A stretch of 64,000 nt of DNA from Acinetobacter rudis (lineage in GTDB: Bacteria; Pseudomonadota; Gammaproteobacteria; Pseudomonadales; Moraxellaceae), in the NCBI RefSeq assembly GCF_000829675.1, contig NZ_BBRX01000022.1, positions 53,393 to 117,392 on the forward strand. Reading direction: 5' to 3'. The first letter of the stretch is position 1, and each line of letters starts with the position of its first letter. A model generated the notes under the pieces. That model was given only the letters and a program-made list of their open reading frames with translations, did no database searches and had not been told where the DNA came from. The position numbers and the translations under genes are program-made. Shown here in pieces: positions 60,580-64,000 of this stretch.

Positions 60580-62026
60580 TCATAAATCAGTCGTGTGAGA
60601 GCACGGCTTTTTTTTAATTTTAAGAAGAAAGCAAATGCGTTATCCGGCATGGAAATATTTACTGATCTTGGTTGTTCTCGTGATCAGTACAATATATGCA
60701 CTGCCTAGTTTGTATCCTGATGAGCCTGCGGTTCAAATCTCTGGTGCCAAAGCTGGTACTACCATTGACCAAAGCGTGATACAAAAGGCAGAGCAAATAT
60801 TAAATAGTGAGAAAATAGTAACTCACGACAATAGTTTTAACAATAACGCCGCTTTACTCCGCTTAAGTTCTACGACTGATCAGCTTAAAGCACAAGAAGC
60901 GTTACGTGTTGGACTAGGTGACACCTACGTTGTTGCACTCAACTTGGCTCCAACTACACCTGAGTGGTTGCAAAAAATTGGTGCCAAACCAATGAAACTC
61001 GGCTTGGACTTACGTGGTGGGGTACATTTCCTCCTCGAAGTTGATATGAACAAAGCCGTTTCACAACGTATGGAAACTTCAGCTACTGATTTACGTCGTC
61101 AATTGCGTGAGAACAAACTAAAATTTAATAACTTAATTCTTAGCAACAATGTTATTACTCTACAGTTTGCCAACAATGAAGACCGTAGTGCGGCTGCAGA
61201 CTTTTTACGCGGTAACGGTGGTAACCAGTTTAATCAGCAAGCCTTAGCAACTGAAAATGGCCCTATCCTAAAACTGACCTATAGCGATACAAAAACTCAG
61301 GAAATCCAGTCTGGCGCATTAAGCCAAAACTTGATGACCCTACGTAACCGTATTAATGAACTCGGCGTTTCTGAGGCTGTGGTACAAACACAAGGTAGCA
61401 ACCGTATCGTGGTTGAACTTCCTGGTGTACAAGATACAGCAGCAGCAAAACGTGTCTTGGGGCGTACAGCTAACCTTGAGTTCCGTATGGTTTCGGATCT
61501 TAACGATCAAGTGATTGATCCGTATACAGGACAACCTTCTGGGACTATCCCTGCTGGAACTGAAGCATTTGCCTTAGATTCTTTAGATAGCGGTAGACAA
61601 ATTTTACTGAACCGTACTCGTATCCTTACTGGTGAACGTGTTCAAGGTGCTTCAACGACTTACGACCAACAAAGCGGTCAACCACAAGTCTCTGTCAATC
61701 TAGACAGTGCTGGCGGTAAGCTAATGGCAGATGCTACACGTACTGCGATTGGTAAACGTATGGCTGTATTGTTCATTGAGAGCAAGCAAAAGATTTCTTC
61801 TATTGCCGATCCTGAAACAGGTGAAATGGTTGAAGTCCGCACACCATATACAGAATCTGTAGTGATTAGTGCTGCAACGATTAAAGACGTCCTCGGCTCT
61901 AACTTCGTCATTAACGGTATGTCTGTACAAGAGTCAAATGAATTGGCCTTGATGCTACGTGCTGGTGCTTTGGCTGCGCCGATGTACTTCGTTGAAGAAC
62001 GTGTGATTGGACCAAGTCTAGGTCAA
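60565..62026 (+). repeat. Parental copy of the secD-like direct duplication
   Basis: Segment of yajC-secD that matches 57459-58811. The lengths differ by 109 bp, made up of the 108-bp deletion in the upstream copy and one base in the leader. Confidence 0.85.
60590..60614 (+). terminator. Intrinsic terminator-like hairpin between yajC and secD
   Basis: GTCGTG-TGAGAG-CACGGC makes a 6-bp stem (one G-T pair) followed directly by eight T. It could attenuate transcription into secD. The copy before the secD-like gene (57484-57508) has the same loop site, but one stem pair is lost and the T-run is shorter. Confidence 0.55.
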
Positions 62027-62533
62027 GAAAATATCGATAAAGGTCTATTGTCTACCCAAGTTGGTTTTATCTTAGTTGCGCTTTGGATGGTGGTTTTCTT
62101 CCGTCTCTTTGGTGTGATTGCCAACGTTGCATTAGTCCTTAACCTTGCCATGATCTTAACCATTATGTCTTGGTTAGGTGCATCCCTCACCCTACCAGGT
62201 ATTGCGGGGATCGTGATTACCATTGGTATGGCTGTCGATGCGAACGTACTGATCTGTGAGCGGATACGTGAGGAAATCAAATGGGGGGCTTCGCCTAAAC
62301 AAGCGATTGTCGCTGGTTATGACCGAGCTTATAACACCATTTTCGACTCCAACTTGACCACGATGTTGGTTGCTGCGATCTTGTTCTTGATTGGTACAGG
62401 CCCGATCAAAGGCTTTGCTGTGACATTAATGATCGGTATTATGTGCTCGATGTTTACTGCGATTACAGTAACACGCGGTATTGTACAGATCATCTATGGT
62501 AAAAAACGTAACTTGAAAAAGTTGAGCATATAG
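60635..62533 (+). CDS. secD: Protein-export membrane protein SecD
   Basis: Proton-driven component that helps pull proteins out of SecYEG. Helix 1 (LLILVVLVISTIYALPSL), P1 periplasmic domain (about 30-440, including LGLDLRGGVHFLLEVDM in short form LDLRGG), then five more helices with the conserved GIAGIVITIGMAVDANVLI (Asp of helix 4 in MAVDANV). 632 residues. Followed by secF after 10 bp. A paralogue of its first part lies before tgt. Confidence 0.97.
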   Translation: MRYPAWKYLLILVVLVISTIYALPSLYPDEPAVQISGAKAGTTIDQSVIQKAEQILNSEKIVTHDNSFNNNAALLRLSSTTDQLKAQEALRVGLGDTYVVALNLAPTTPEWLQKIGAKPMKLGLDLRGGVHFLLEVDMNKAVSQRMETSATDLRRQLRENKLKFNNLILSNNVITLQFANNEDRSAAADFLRGNGGNQFNQQALATENGPILKLTYSDTKTQEIQSGALSQNLMTLRNRINELGVSEAVVQTQGSNRIVVELPGVQDTAAAKRVLGRTANLEFRMVSDLNDQVIDPYTGQPSGTIPAGTEAFALDSLDSGRQILLNRTRILTGERVQGASTTYDQQSGQPQVSVNLDSAGGKLMADATRTAIGKRMAVLFIESKQKISSIADPETGEMVEVRTPYTESVVISAATIKDVLGSNFVINGMSVQESNELALMLRAGALAAPMYFVEERVIGPSLGQENIDKGLLSTQVGFILVALWMVVFFRLFGVIANVALVLNLAMILTIMSWLGASLTLPGIAGIVITIGMAVDANVLICERIREEIKWGASPKQAIVAGYDRAYNTIFDSNLTTMLVAAILFLIGTGPIKGFAVTLMIGIMCSMFTAITVTRGIVQIIYGKKRNLKKLSI

Positions 62534-62543
62534 GAGATCACTG

Positions 62544-63506
62544 ATGACAGATATGACTCAACCACCGAAAAAGTACGGTCGCCCAGATGACGAACGCGTC
62601 ATTAACTTTTTGAAGATCGCTGCTCCTGCAGCAATCATCTCCATCATTTTGACCATCGGTAGTTTGTTTTTCCTTTTCAGTAAAAATCTTAACTTAGGTT
62701 TGGACTTTACTGGTGGAATCTCGGCTGAGTTGAACTATCAACAAGCAGCCAATCAAACTGATGTGATTAATGCGCTTGAAAAAGCGGGCTTTAAAGATGC
62801 CATGGTACAAACCTTAGGTACACAAAAAGACCTCTTGGTGCGTATGCCAGTACAGGCTGATCTTAAAGTTGAAGACTTAAACAACACCATTACGGCTGCA
62901 GTACAGTTACCAAACAACCCTGCCAAAGTACATAAAGTGGACTCTGTTGGTGGTCAAGTAGGTAATGAGCTTTACTTACGTTCAGCGGGTGCTGTCGCAC
63001 TTGCGCTGATCTTAATGCTCGTTTATGTGACCATTCGCTTTGAGTTCAAACTCGCTATTGGTGCGGTACTCTCCTTGTTCCATGATATCGTGGTTACACT
63101 CGGGGTGTTTGCATTGATGCAGTGGCCATTTGACCTCACTGTTTTGGCTGCATTGCTTGCGATCATCGGTTTCTCACTGAACGATAACATTGTTGTATCT
63201 GATCGTATTCGTGAGAACTTCCGTAAAATCCGTGGGGCAACTCCAGCTGAGATCGTCAACATTTCCTTGACTGAAACCCTACGTCGTACCATTCACACCT
63301 CAATGACTTTACTCTTGGTTGTATTGTCTATGATGTTCTTGGGTGGTGACGGACTAAAATGGTTCTCTGTTGCCATGTTTATTGGTGTGTTCGTCGGTAC
63401 TTACTCTTCGATCTATATCGGTACAACCTTCGCTCTTTGGCGTGGTCTCAACCGTCAAGACTTCATTGTTCAAGTTAAACCAGAGTTTGAAGAAGAAGCA
63501 CCTTAA
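62544..63506 (+). CDS. secF: Protein-export membrane protein SecF
   Basis: Partner of SecD with six helices. LGLDFTGGISAEL in the first periplasmic part; helix 4 with SLNDNIVVSDRIREN, the equivalent of SecD's pore helix. 320 residues. Followed by a strong terminator. Confidence 0.97.
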   Translation: MTDMTQPPKKYGRPDDERVINFLKIAAPAAIISIILTIGSLFFLFSKNLNLGLDFTGGISAELNYQQAANQTDVINALEKAGFKDAMVQTLGTQKDLLVRMPVQADLKVEDLNNTITAAVQLPNNPAKVHKVDSVGGQVGNELYLRSAGAVALALILMLVYVTIRFEFKLAIGAVLSLFHDIVVTLGVFALMQWPFDLTVLAALLAIIGFSLNDNIVVSDRIRENFRKIRGATPAEIVNISLTETLRRTIHTSMTLLLVVLSMMFLGGDGLKWFSVAMFIGVFVGTYSSIYIGTTFALWRGLNRQDFIVQVKPEFEEEAP

Positions 63507-63526
63507 GCTCTCTTCGACCATTTAAG

Positions 63527-63554
63527 CAAAAGCCGATCACATGATCGGCTTTTT
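63527..63554 (+). terminator. Rho-independent terminator after secF
   Basis: AAAGCCGATCA and TGATCGGCTTT form an 11-bp stem with a short loop, then TTTT. It closes the tgt-yajC-secD-secF group and also faces the convergent partial gene. Confidence 0.92.
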
Positions 63555-63587
63555 CTGCTCTGGCATTAAGATTTCAACACTGGCCTG

Positions 63588-64000
63588 CTAGCACATCCCC
63601 CACATATATGGACTGCTCATCAGCTCCTTCAGTGCCTGAAAATCTTTAAAGCTATGTAAAATAATTTCATCACGTTTTAAGCGCTTTCCCAGCTCAGACC
63701 AGTCTTGCTCATATTGTGCATGCAAATCACTGACCTTAATCTTGCGGTTGATTGACAACATCCGCTTACTCCAATTAAATGAATAGATAATCTCATCTAC
63801 GTCCTGAGTAAGTTTTTCCAGTTGCTCTTCTAACATGATGTTATAAGCCTTCAATTGCTGATCTGCCAATTGTTTTACTTGCTGACCTAACTGAAGTTGC
63901 AGCGCCAACAAAGCAAACAAATCCTTTGCCTCATAAGCCTGATTGGCCTGTTGTAATAACTCAGTTTTCTCATGTTTTTTCTGTTCATCTTGTTCACGAT
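63588..64000 (-). CDS. C-terminal part of an unrecognised protein (5' end outside window)
   Basis: Minus-strand frame that runs off the right edge, about 137 codons seen, TAG stop at 63588-63590. Highly charged, helical sequence (EQKKHEKTELLQQANQAYEA, LEEQLEKLTQDVDEI) with no membrane segment. The end is SSPYMWGMC. It resembles the C-terminal part of bacterial J-domain proteins that carry Gln/Glu-rich helices, but the J domain itself would be outside the window, so I give no symbol. Confidence 0.7.
   Translation of the reverse strand, partial: REQDEQKKHEKTELLQQANQAYEAKDLFALLALQLQLGQQVKQLADQQLKAYNIMLEEQLEKLTQDVDEIIYSFNWSKRMLSINRKIKVSDLHAQYEQDWSELGKRLKRDEIILHSFKDFQALKELMSSPYMWGMC

Overview
The window is chromosomal DNA of a low-GC gammaproteobacterium, almost certainly Acinetobacter. 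The basis is the gene content, the AT-rich intergenic regions and the local gene orders (orn/rsgA divergent, yibN-grxC-secB, leuS-lptE-holA, tgt-yajC-secD-secF). No rRNA, tRNA, CRISPR array, integrase or intact insertion sequence was found.

Layout. 1-3.3 kb: the 3' part of a double-domain peptide-type ABC ATPase, a LysR regulator, and a siderophore-interacting ferric reductase. 3.3-9.6 kb: a complete ecpEDCBA operon (minus strand) for an E. coli common pilus (ECP)-type alpha fimbria. 9.6-15.7 kb: a long AT-rich gap with a decayed gene remnant, an AidB-type acyl-CoA dehydrogenase divergent from a PaaX-family regulator, dusA, and a secreted protein of unknown function. 15.9-22.2 kb: a second complete ecpEDCBA operon, same orientation and gene order, diverged but clearly paralogous. 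22.8-26.1 kb: ilvI-ilvH-ilvC (branched-chain amino acids). 26.7-31 kb: leuS-lptE-holA. 31.1-35.9 kb: macA-macB plus an outer-membrane efflux lipoprotein, i.e. a complete tripartite pump. 35.9-36.7 kb: fabI. 37-39.5 kb: a NarL-type two-component pair. 39.6-44.4 kb: a third chaperone-usher cluster, of the classical Fim type (subunit, chaperone, usher, two-domain adhesin). 44.9-57.3 kb: housekeeping genes (BI-1 membrane protein, orn, rsgA, yibN, grxC, secB, a hydrolase, an AlkB-type dioxygenase, coaBC, a bestrophin, rnm, yciB, yciI, mnmC). 57.5-63.5 kb: tgt-yajC-secD-secF, preceded by a truncated secD paralogue. The right edge cuts a minus-strand gene.

How the parts work together. Three chaperone-usher systems of two different families lie within about 41 kb, so this side of the chromosome is rich in adhesion functions. 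A two-component pair converges on the Fim-type cluster. The right-hand half is mainly conserved metabolism, tRNA modification and protein export.

Most notable: (1) the two ecp operons, whose leaders differ except for the ribosome-binding site; (2) an uninterrupted 428-codon secD paralogue that keeps the periplasmic P1 region, lacks all later membrane segments, carries an in-frame 108-bp deletion between short repeats, and still has a copy of the yajC-secD intergenic hairpin; (3) dyad-symmetric candidate operators at macA, aidB/paaX and the Fim-type cluster. All similarity statements rest on reading by eye; no database search was run.
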